A DNA stretch of 64,000 nucleotides, taken from NCBI RefSeq assembly GCF_018613155.1, contig NZ_JAGGQU010000021.1, positions 62,001 through 126,000 on the forward strand, in the 5' to 3' direction. The DNA is from Bacillus sp. ISL-55. Its GTDB lineage: Bacteria > Bacillota > Bacilli > Bacillales > Cytobacillaceae. Both the position numbers and the translations under genes were made by a program. Shown in pieces: positions 1 to 6,223 of this stretch; position 1 is the stretch's first letter, and every line of letters begins with the position of its first letter. The notes beneath the pieces are model-generated. The model searched no databases. It had not been told where the DNA came from and worked only from the letters and a program-made list of their open reading frames with translations.

Positions 1-677
1 AGGCTTCTGGCAATAATATCAGGCTCGTGACACTCGCTCCGGAAAAGGAAAATGGCTTTGAGCTTATTGCATACCTGGCTGAAAATGAGGTCATCGCTTC
101 GGTTGGCCATTCGGATGCCACTTACGGACAGATGGCTGAAGCCGTGAAGGCAGGAGCTACCCATGTGACCCATTTGTTCAATGGCATGCGCGGAATGCAT
201 CATCGAGATCCGGGTGTCGCTGGTGCCGCCCTGCTTTTTGATGAATTGAAAATAGAGATGATTGCAGACGGAATCCATGTCGTTCCCGAAATGCTGGATT
301 TATCGATTCGCGCCAAAGGAACTGATGGTGTTATTTTAATCACCGACTCGATGCGAGCCAAGTGTCTTAAAAATGGCAGCTATGATCTCGGCGGACAGGA
401 AGTTAGTGTTGCAGATGGAAAAGCACTTTTAGCTGATGGCACCCTTGCCGGCAGTATTTTAAAAATGAAAGATTCCTTAAAAAACATGATGGAATTCACA
501 GGCATCAGTCTTGAAGAAGCTGTGAAGCTAGCCAGTGAGAATCCCGCCAGGCAGCTGAAGATATTTAACAGGAAAGGGAGCATTGCTTCAGGAAAAGACG
601 CAGATCTTGTCGTACTCGACTCCAACCACGAAGTTTCCATGGCGTTTTGCCGGGGAGTTGCGAGTTATACCCGATAA
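1..677 (+). CDS. nagA: N-acetylglucosamine-6-phosphate deacetylase, C-terminal part (5' end outside window)
   Basis: Removes the acetyl group from GlcNAc-6-phosphate in the cytoplasm, giving glucosamine-6-phosphate for NagB. The reading frame is open from base 3 with no start, so the gene enters from the left; about 225 residues of a protein usually near 390 are present. Visible family motifs are GHSDA (metal-binding histidine), HLFNGM, and ITDSM, whose Asp is the expected catalytic residue, followed by the ENPAR and GKDADLVVLD C-terminal strands typical of amidohydrolases. nagB follows 26 bp after the stop and nagR after that, the same order as in other Bacilli, so it is the first visible gene of a GlcNAc-use operon. 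Confidence 0.95.
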   Translation, partial: ASGNNIRLVTLAPEKENGFELIAYLAENEVIASVGHSDATYGQMAEAVKAGATHVTHLFNGMRGMHHRDPGVAGAALLFDELKIEMIADGIHVVPEMLDLSIRAKGTDGVILITDSMRAKCLKNGSYDLGGQEVSVADGKALLADGTLAGSILKMKDSLKNMMEFTGISLEEAVKLASENPARQLKIFNRKGSIASGKDADLVVLDSNHEVSMAFCRGVASYTR

Positions 678-703
678 ATTCTGCTTTGAAAGAGGTGATG
701 ACG

Positions 704-1429
704 TTGAAACTGATTACAACTTCAAATTACGAGCAGCTTAGCCAACAAGCCGCAGAGGAAATAATCACGCGAATCAAGAGCAATCCAGCGCTAAATCTTG
801 GACTTGCTACCGGAAGCACACCAACAGGCCTTTATCAGGAGCTCATAAGGGACCATAAGCAGAACCAAACCTCCTACAAGAAAATCAACACGTTCAACCT
901 TGATGAATACATCGGCATCTCGAAAAAAGACCGGAATAGCTATCACTACTTTATGTGTGAACATTTATTCGAGCACATTGACATTCCGCTTGAACAGACG
1001 CATATACCAGATGGAACAGCCAAGGATTTTGATGAGGAATGCAGACGCTATGAACAGTTCATTCATGAGCATGGCGGCATCGACCTGCAAATTCTCGGAA
1101 TTGGACAGAACGGCCATATCGGCTTTAACGAACCAGGAACCCCCTTTGACAGCAGAACGCATATCATTGACCTGGCAGAAAGCACGCGCAAGGCGAACTC
1201 AAGATTTTTTGAATCACTGGAAGACGTTCCTAAGCAAGCAATTACCATGGGGATTGCCTCAATTATGGACAGCAAGGAAATCTTCCTGCTTATTTCCGGT
1301 GCTTCCAAGGCAAAGGCACTCGCTGCTTTAGTGAAAGGCGATGTGAGCGAAGATTTCCCTGCCTCGGCTCTCAAAAACCATGGAAATGTCACGATATTCG
1401 CTGATAAAGATGCGGCAGCATTACTTTAA
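704..1429 (+). CDS. nagB: glucosamine-6-phosphate deaminase
   Basis: Converts glucosamine-6-phosphate to fructose-6-phosphate plus ammonia, feeding amino sugars into glycolysis. The 241-residue product has the sugar-phosphate loop GLATGSTPTG, the LDEYIG motif, and GHIGFNEPG with the catalytic His and Glu. I chose the TTG at 704 because AAAGAGG at 689-695 sits about 8 nt upstream and the resulting N-terminus (MKLITTSNYEQ) matches the family start; GTG/ATG at 695/698 overlap the ribosome binding site, and the longer frame from 647 would overlap nagA. It lies between nagA and nagR in one operon. The fold and function are confident; the start is inferred. Confidence 0.96.
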   Translation: MKLITTSNYEQLSQQAAEEIITRIKSNPALNLGLATGSTPTGLYQELIRDHKQNQTSYKKINTFNLDEYIGISKKDRNSYHYFMCEHLFEHIDIPLEQTHIPDGTAKDFDEECRRYEQFIHEHGGIDLQILGIGQNGHIGFNEPGTPFDSRTHIIDLAESTRKANSRFFESLEDVPKQAITMGIASIMDSKEIFLLISGASKAKALAALVKGDVSEDFPASALKNHGNVTIFADKDAAALL

Positions 1430-1469
1430 GCATCTTCTGAAAAATTGTAAGCAGTCAGGAGAATGACCT

Positions 1470-2195
1470 ATGATTGATAAAAATTCACCAATACCTATTT
1501 ACCACCAGCTTGAGGAATACATAAAAGCCCAGATTGATAATGGTGACATCGAACCAGATGAAGCCATTCCCTCCGAACGCGTCTATGCCGATATGTTCCA
1601 GATCAGCAGGATGACGATCAGGCAGGCATTGACGATCCTTGTCAATGACGGATATTTGTACCGTCAAAAAGGCAAAGGCACATTCGTGAACAAAAAGAAG
1701 GTCGAACAGCGCTTGCACGGATTGACAAGTTTCACTGAAGATATGAAAGAACGCGGATTTACCCCTGGAAGCAGACTGGTTTCATTTGAAATCATCTCAT
1801 CAGGACGGGAAATAGCCGAACGTCTGAGACTCAGTGAAAATACTCCAGTATATGAAATCAAACGTGTCAGGCTTGCAGACAATGTTCCGATGGCCCTCGA
1901 GACCACTTATCTTCCGGCTAATCTAGTCAAGGGATTGACAGAGGAAATCATCAACCAGTCACTTTACCAGTATATTGAAGAAAAATTATCGCTTACGATC
2001 CACGAAGCCACCCAGCAAATCGAAGCGTCGATTGCTAAGGAACAGGAACTGCGCCTCCTCGAAATTGAAAAAGGCTCCCCTGTTTTGCTGATTCTCAGGA
2101 CTTCGCATTTAAAGGATGGCACGCCATTTGAATTCGTCAAATCAGCCTATCGCGCTGACCGATACAAATTCGTGCACACGATGCAGCGCAGCTAA
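1470..2195 (+). CDS. nagR: GntR-family (HutC type) transcriptional repressor of amino sugar use
   Basis: A 241-residue regulator with an N-terminal GntR winged helix (about residues 5-70, with PIYHQLEEYI and SERVYADMFQISRMTIRQAL) and a C-terminal UTRA effector domain (about 90-235). Members of this family in Bacilli (NagR/YvoA) bind glucosamine-6-phosphate or GlcNAc-6-phosphate and release operators of nagA-nagB and nagP. Position right after nagB, 40 bp downstream with its own GGAG-type ribosome binding site, supports the same role here. It is the last gene of the operon, followed by a terminator. No operator for it is visible in the window because the operon promoter lies to the left. Confidence 0.93.
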   Translation: MIDKNSPIPIYHQLEEYIKAQIDNGDIEPDEAIPSERVYADMFQISRMTIRQALTILVNDGYLYRQKGKGTFVNKKKVEQRLHGLTSFTEDMKERGFTPGSRLVSFEIISSGREIAERLRLSENTPVYEIKRVRLADNVPMALETTYLPANLVKGLTEEIINQSLYQYIEEKLSLTIHEATQQIEASIAKEQELRLLEIEKGSPVLLILRTSHLKDGTPFEFVKSAYRADRYKFVHTMQRS

Positions 2196-2204
2196 TTATC
2201 AGCA

Positions 2205-2232
2205 GAGATCCTATCCGGGTCTCTTTTTTTTT
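2205..2232 (+). terminator. intrinsic terminator after nagR
   Basis: A 7-bp stem GAGATCC/GGGTCTC (one G-T pair) with a 5-nt loop is followed by nine T residues. It closes the nagA-nagB-nagR operon. Confidence 0.9.
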
Positions 2233-2380
2233 GCAGATATTCCATTAATAGGTCCTCGCGAAATGTCGAAATAGAAAATAACATTCAGCTTATTTCCACG
2301 GAAATAATCGAACCCTCTTGTCGAATTATTTGTCTGATTAGCTTAAAATGAGGGTAATACATAGAGAAGGAGCAGATACT

Positions 2381-2608
2381 ATGCTAAAGAATTTCCAGGT
2401 TGATGATCATGTAAAGAACCAGATGACAGATGAGATAAAAAGGTATTTCCTTGAAGAACGCGGGGAAGAATTGGGAGACCTGGCTGCACTGCTGATTCTT
2501 GAATTTGTTGCTGACAAACTCGCTCCTCATTTTTATAACATTGGAATCCAGGATGCCCATGAGTTCCTGTCGCAGCGGGTGGAAGATATCTTTGAATTGA
2601 ATAAGTGA
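2381..2608 (+). CDS. DUF2164 family small protein
   Basis: A 75-residue protein of unknown function. The sequence KRYFLEERGEELGDLAALLILEFV followed in the middle by YNIGIQDAHEFL and a C-terminal VEDIFEL fits the DUF2164 family, whose members are about 75-90 residues and are often found as single genes in Bacilli. I chose the ATG at 2381 because AGAAGGAG (2365-2372) is 8 nt upstream; a longer frame from 2348 adds an unsupported N-terminus. No signal peptide or membrane segment is seen, so it is probably cytoplasmic. It stands alone between the nag operon terminator and the amidase gene. Function is not known to me. Confidence 0.85.
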   Translation: MLKNFQVDDHVKNQMTDEIKRYFLEERGEELGDLAALLILEFVADKLAPHFYNIGIQDAHEFLSQRVEDIFELNK

Positions 2609-2768
2609 TCATTTGCGTTTCGTGGGTGGATGGATACTCTGAAGCCAAACGGTTTATAGAATACTCAGTTTTAAAACCGCCTATATCTGATGTCACTATG
2701 TCCTTTTTCCGCCTTTGGTCATATATATATACTGATGAGGAAATCTTTTATCGGAAGGTGTGAAAATA

Positions 2769-3500
2769 GTGAAGATCATGCTAGATGCTGGGCATGGCTA
2801 CAACACCCCGGGTAAGCGAAGTCCTGATGGTATGAGAGAATATGAGTTTAACAGGGCTGTGGCGAATTATGCCAAACAGCTGCTGGCAGACTATAAGAAT
2901 GTGACAGTGTATTTTTCTCATTCCGATCAGCGAGATGTATCATTGAAGGCCAGGACAGATAAGGCAAACAGCCTGAATGTAGATATATTTGTTTCGATTC
3001 ATGCCAATGCTTTTGGCGGAGGCGGCTGGAGCAATGTCGGCGGTATTGAAACATTTGTCTATCCAACCAGACCGCCTGTGGCTTATCAGTTAGCCCAAAA
3101 GATTCAGCGCCATCTTGTCATCGCAACGGGTCTCGATAACCGCGGTGTAAAAACAGCCGATTTCCACGTCCTGAGGGAAACGAAAATGGATGCCGTGCTA
3201 GTGGAATGCGGATTCATGACTAACCGCAATGAAATTAAGCTGCTGCGTTCCGAAACATACCGCAAAACAATAGCAGAAGGCATTGTTAAAGCATTGGCAG
3301 AGCAATTCAAACTGCAGAGGAAGGCAAATGCTGCACCTGCACCTGCGCCCACTCCGCCACCGGCCAAATCTCCTTCGCCAGCCAAGAAGGACGGACTATA
3401 TAAGGTCCAGGCAGGAGCGTTCGATAATGAGGAAAACGCTAAAGAGCTTGCCGACCGTTTAAGGAAAGCCGGTTTTGATGTCTATATTGATAAAGAATAG
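2769..3500 (+). CDS. N-acetylmuramoyl-L-alanine amidase with C-terminal SPOR domain (CwlC-like)
   Basis: Cleaves the amide bond between muramic acid and the stem peptide of peptidoglycan. Residues 1-180 form an Amidase_3 domain with zinc ligands in DAGHG, REYEFN (Glu) and SIHANAFGGG, and the catalytic Glu in LVECGFMTN. A Pro/Ala/Lys-rich linker (about 187-205) leads to one SPOR domain beginning GLYKVQAGAF that binds denuded glycan. There is no signal peptide, as in CwlC of B. subtilis, which acts in mother-cell lysis; CwlC has two SPOR-like repeats, this protein one. GTG at 2769 is preferred over GTG at 2760 because GGAAGGTG lies 8 nt before it. The family is sure; a role in mother-cell lysis is inferred from resemblance. 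Confidence 0.88.
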   Translation: MKIMLDAGHGYNTPGKRSPDGMREYEFNRAVANYAKQLLADYKNVTVYFSHSDQRDVSLKARTDKANSLNVDIFVSIHANAFGGGGWSNVGGIETFVYPTRPPVAYQLAQKIQRHLVIATGLDNRGVKTADFHVLRETKMDAVLVECGFMTNRNEIKLLRSETYRKTIAEGIVKALAEQFKLQRKANAAPAPAPTPPPAKSPSPAKKDGLYKVQAGAFDNEENAKELADRLRKAGFDVYIDKE

Positions 3501-3535
3501 CTAAAGGCCGACACATATATGTGCCGGCCTTTAGC
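3500..3535. terminator. bidirectional hairpin between convergent genes
   Basis: Near-perfect inverted repeat with arms GCTAAAGGCCG (3500-3510) and CGGCCTTTAGC (3525-3535), and an inner CACATATATGTG stem separated by one A-C mismatch. It starts in the amidase stop codon and ends next to the yvlD stop codon. T-runs are weak, so it may act as a shared barrier rather than a classic terminator. Confidence 0.75.
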
Positions 3536-3892
3536 CTAGTCTTTTGATTCTCTTAAGAACGTGTTCTGGATGATCAAGTTTGCGGCTGACATAATGATCG
3601 CCGTAAGCAGCGCCATCCCAAAACTGGATATTTCAAATGAACTCCCCATCAAACTATCTGTCAGCATCAGTGTGATTGCATTGATGACAAACAAGAATAG
3701 TCCCAGGCTGAGCACCGTTACAGGCAGCGTCAGCAATATCAAGATCGGTTTAACGAGAACATTCAATATCGAGAGAATGAAACTGGCTCCTAAAGCGGCG
3801 CCAAAACCAGATAGATAAATTTCATTCTCGAAGTAACCAGCAAGCGCCATGAAGAGAACGGCGTTAATGACAATTCCTAACAACCATCTCAT
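3536..3892 (-). CDS. yvlD: phage holin family membrane protein, YvlD-like
   Basis: A 118-residue protein with four hydrophobic segments (about 3-25, 30-50, 55-80, 85-112), matching the four-helix phage holin IV/YvlD family of small membrane proteins. Despite the family name, members encoded outside prophages are not known to act as holins. It is the last gene of a four-gene minus-strand unit (yvlA-B-C-D order as in B. subtilis) with 2 bp between it and yvlC. The unit sits behind a sigma-W-like promoter, so a role in envelope stress is inferred. The exact function is unknown. Confidence 0.85.
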   Translation of the reverse strand: MRWLLGIVINAVLFMALAGYFENEIYLSGFGAALGASFILSILNVLVKPILILLTLPVTVLSLGLFLFVINAITLMLTDSLMGSSFEISSFGMALLTAIIMSAANLIIQNTFLRESKD

Positions 3893-3894
3893 TT

Positions 3895-4086
3895 TTAATA
3901 CCCTTCCCTGTTTGGCAGCACAAACACAAGCACAAGGTAGATCATAGCCATGGGAAAGAATGCCGTGCTGAACGTCAAGATTACAAACAATATGCGTAAC
4001 AGCGCAGGACTCATCCCGAAGGAATCAGCCATTCCTCCGAGCACCCCTGCCAGCATTCGATTTTTACGTGAGCGGGTTAATTTCAT
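3895..4086 (-). CDS. yvlC: PspC domain protein, YvlC-like
   Basis: A 63-residue protein consisting almost wholly of a PspC domain: basic start LTRSRKNRMLAGVLGGMADSF, then a helix DPxLLR-like segment and a hydrophobic membrane segment (about 28-57). PspC domains occur in envelope stress proteins of the Psp/Lia type and usually sit in the cytoplasmic membrane. It is placed between yvlB and yvlD with 2 bp and 29 bp gaps, consistent with co-transcription from the sigma-W-like promoter upstream of yvlA. Confidence 0.88.
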   Translation of the reverse strand: MKLTRSRKNRMLAGVLGGMADSFGMSPALLRILFVILTFSTAFFPMAMIYLVLVFVLPNREGY

Positions 4087-4115
4087 TTCATATCACCCTT
4101 CCTATTTCAACATTA

Positions 4116-5225
4116 CTAATGGATTATTTTTTTTACGGTGATTGAGCCGGTTTTGGTATCCGCATGCAGCCTGACAGCTTTTTGGCCTGAATCAGCCGGC
4201 TTGAAGCGAAGATTTTTTTGAACCATGTCGCTCTTCTCTTCAACAACCTGGATGCCGTCGAGTTCAATCGTAAAGCCGCCAAGGTTCGATTTCAACTCGC
4301 CACTCGCTGGCGTCTTCTCTGGCAGGAAGACTTCGATGCTTCCAGTGGTAGCCTTCACTTCCACACTTTCGCAATCATTGTTATTTACAGTGCAAGTCAC
4401 ATTTCCATTGAATGACTGAAGATCGACATGGTCAAAAGAGCCATCAGCCTTTATTGCTCCGTTGATTGTTTCAGCCTCAAGATCCTTGATTGCGCTTCTT
4501 GAGATATTGATTGTTCCATTCGCTGTTTCAGTTTCCAGCTTGCCGCACTCAAGATTTCCAAGCAAAACTTTCCCGTTTGCAGTCTTTGCCCGGCAATCCT
4601 TCACTGTTAAGTTTTCACCTTCAATGGATCCATTAAACAAACGGATTCGAACATTTTCATATTCTTCTTTCGGAATATGGATGACTGCATCAACCTTCAT
4701 CCACTTCTGTTGAACGGAAAACCGCAGCTTCTGATTTTCAATTGTGAAAATGGCGTCCTCTAAGAACTTCCTGCGCGCTTCATCCTGGTTTTCGACACGA
4801 TACACTTTCGCGCTGCACTCGATACGTACATCCTTTTGCTCCCATGGCACGACTTTTACCGAACCATTCGCCATATCAATATCGACCTGGTTCAAATAAG
4901 CATCTCCCTGCTGGAAAATGTGAGAGATATCCACGGACTGGCCGAAGTTAAGATCCAAATCGAAATCCTTTATTTTCTTGAATGCTGAATCGACAAAATC
5001 CAGCACTTTGTCTTTCATAGAGTTAAATTTGTAAGTATTAAAATCTTCCTTTTTGTACTCTTCTTTCTTCGCTTCTTCAAACTTTACATCCGTTGACAGA
5101 TACGTAGAGCTTTCCTGCTGAGGCGTTTTTCCCTGCTCCAGCTGCTCGATTAAAAATAAAGCTTCATCAACCGTCATTTTCCCTTCCTCAACTAGCTTGA
5201 GAATTCGCTTCCGTTCTTCCTTCAT
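4116..5225 (-). CDS. yvlB: DUF4097 family beta-strand protein with N-terminal SHOCT-like segment, YvlB-like
   Basis: A 369-residue protein. The N-terminal 35 residues (KEERKRILKLVEEGKMTVDEAL and on) form a short SHOCT-like helical motif, followed by a charged spacer and a long region of repeated beta-strand units with recurring NG-S/T-I/V patterns (TANGKV, TANGTINIS, TINGAIKADGS, SFNGNVT) typical of DUF4097 'adhesin' beta-helices. ATG at 5225 is chosen because AGGGGG lies just upstream; an in-frame ATG at 5243 overlaps the yvlA stop but has no ribosome binding site. No signal peptide is seen, so a cytoplasmic or membrane-associated location is likely. Function unknown; belongs to the yvl unit. 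Confidence 0.88.
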   Translation of the reverse strand: MKEERKRILKLVEEGKMTVDEALFLIEQLEQGKTPQQESSTYLSTDVKFEEAKKEEYKKEDFNTYKFNSMKDKVLDFVDSAFKKIKDFDLDLNFGQSVDISHIFQQGDAYLNQVDIDMANGSVKVVPWEQKDVRIECSAKVYRVENQDEARRKFLEDAIFTIENQKLRFSVQQKWMKVDAVIHIPKEEYENVRIRLFNGSIEGENLTVKDCRAKTANGKVLLGNLECGKLETETANGTINISRSAIKDLEAETINGAIKADGSFDHVDLQSFNGNVTCTVNNNDCESVEVKATTGSIEVFLPEKTPASGELKSNLGGFTIELDGIQVVEEKSDMVQKNLRFKPADSGQKAVRLHADTKTGSITVKKIIH

Positions 5226-5239
5226 AAGATTTATCCCCC

Positions 5240-5554
5240 TCATTTTATATTAAGTACTTTTATCCCTTTAACCAGGTTCCAAATCAATACAATGAAACTC
5301 AATATTACCATCAATATAGCACTGCTAAACATAAGCGCTGGGAAATCCCCCGTTCCTCCGCTCATATCGATGAATACATCAATAAGAATAAGCGGCAGCG
5401 GGATCAGCGGAATCAAATGCGACAGCAGCGCCTTCTTCGCATGAACCTTTACATCCTTATCCTCTGATACAAAATAAGCAACTAGGGGAAACAAAATCCC
5501 GGCAAACATAATACTAAAATAGCACAAAGCAGACAGAATCCTTTTCGTATCCAT
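5240..5554 (-). CDS. yvlA: DUF4870-like small membrane protein, first gene of the yvl unit
   Basis: A 104-residue protein with three hydrophobic segments (about 8-27, 43-63, 72-97) and a charged loop SEDKDVKVHAKKALLSH between the first two, the arrangement of DUF4870 proteins. The start at 5554 (MDTKRIL) has AAGGAG 9 nt upstream and lies 18-25 bp after a sigma-W-like promoter; the longer open frame to 5629 runs across that promoter and is rejected. Function unknown. The assignment to yvlA rests on the operon position and membrane topology rather than on clear sequence recognition. Confidence 0.72.
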   Translation of the reverse strand: MDTKRILSALCYFSIMFAGILFPLVAYFVSEDKDVKVHAKKALLSHLIPLIPLPLILIDVFIDMSGGTGDFPALMFSSAILMVILSFIVLIWNLVKGIKVLNIK

Positions 5555-5578
5555 CCTCTTCATCTCCTTAAAAATTAA

Positions 5579-5604
5579 TACGCTCGGGAACCTGAGAAGT
5601 TTCA
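5579..5604 (-). promoter_or_regulatory. sigma-W-type promoter of yvlABCD
   Basis: On the minus strand TGAAAC (5604-5599), then exactly 16 nt, then CGTA (5582-5579). This matches the sigma-W consensus TGAAAC-N16-CGTA in both boxes. It sits directly upstream of the ribosome binding site of the first yvl gene. The yvl genes of B. subtilis belong to the sigma-W regulon. Confidence 0.85.
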
Positions 5605-5727
5605 TTTCTTTATGAAAAGAGTTCGACAAAATGTGAAAGGAAACCTTGTCAAAGTCGTATTCCGGCTGGTGAAAGTTGTGTGAATGGGAGATATGGGGGA
5701 TTTCCTTGGGTATTAGATTCAGAGGGA

Positions 5728-6039
5728 ATTGTGGCTTGGCTTCTTTGGTGACCTATTTTCTCTTTTTCTCGCTTTTTTGGGCGCCAATGGGCTTCATTGG
5801 TGACCTCTTTTTCTATTTTCTCGTAATTTTTGGCGCCAATAGCCTTCATTGGTGACCTCTTTTCGTATTTTCTCGCAATTTTGGGCGCCAATGGGCTTCA
5901 TTGCTGACCTCTTTTTCTATTTTCTCGGAGTTTCGGGCGCCAATGGCCTTCATTGGTGACCTCTTTTTCCACTTTCTAATTATTTCGGGCGCCAATGAGC
6001 TTCATGAGTGACTATTTTCTCCTTAATTCGTTAACTGGA
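5728..6039. repeat. tandem array with exact 52-bp period, six units
   Basis: The motif GGCGCCAAT begins at 5780, 5832, 5884, 5936 and 5988, exactly 52 bp apart, and a degenerate unit precedes it at 5728 (GGTGACC at 5747 and 5799 are also 52 apart). Each unit reads GGCGCCAATGGGCTTCATTG, then GTGACCTCTTTTTCTATTTTC. CCAATG and CATTGG in each unit can pair as a small hairpin. Units 1-4 are very similar; unit 5 decays into the next repeat. 52 is not a multiple of 3, so this is not coding. It lies between the uvrA terminator and the yvl promoter. Apart from the two arrays I see no gene in 5605-6190. Confidence 0.9.
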
Positions 6040-6171
6040 AAAATTATTCTCTTACTCAACCTTATTAATTGCACCAATAATCATGATAATTGCACGAAGA
6101 TGGGTGTTAATTGCACGGATGTTAATCATAATTGCACCGATAGCCATAATAATTGCACCGTTTACCTAATT
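6033..6171 (+). repeat. iteron-like array: 28-bp leader block plus five AATTGCAC cores with exact 21-bp period
   Basis: AATTGCAC begins at 6067, 6088, 6109, 6130 and 6151, exactly 21 bp apart; the 12-13 bp between cores differ from unit to unit. Directly before it, 6033-6060 starts AACTGGAAAAATTATTCTCT and is repeated almost unchanged at 44247-44274 (opposite strand) next to a second array with the same core and period. In both places 6 nt separate the block from the first core. Confidence 0.9.
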
Positions 6172-6191
6172 TTGGAATCCAACATCGCTCC

Positions 6192-6223
6192 ACAAAAAGA
6201 AAAACCCTTCCTGATGGGAAGGG
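6192..6223 (-). terminator. intrinsic terminator after uvrA
   Basis: On the minus strand CCCTTCC, a 5-nt loop, GGAAGGG, then TTTTTCTTTTT. It directly abuts the uvrA stop codon and ends the uvrBA transcript. Confidence 0.92.

Noticed and set aside
2264-2325. Two Spo0A boxes (TGTCGAA) upstream of the DUF2164 gene, and single ones at 5622, 11312, 17725 and 33386
   Set aside because: About eight copies of a non-palindromic 7-mer are expected by chance in 64 kb on both strands, so the count itself is not evidence; only individual sites could be tested.
2726-2745. Possible sigma-K/sigma-E -10 (CATATATATATAC) before the CwlC-like amidase gene
   Set aside because: The CATA-N3-TA register does not fit and no -35 was found; AT repeats make chance matches likely.
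6067-6171. CRISPR-like reading of the core/variable arrays
   Set aside because: The conserved core is 8-11 bp and the variable part 5-13 bp, far shorter than CRISPR repeats and spacers, and no cas genes are present.
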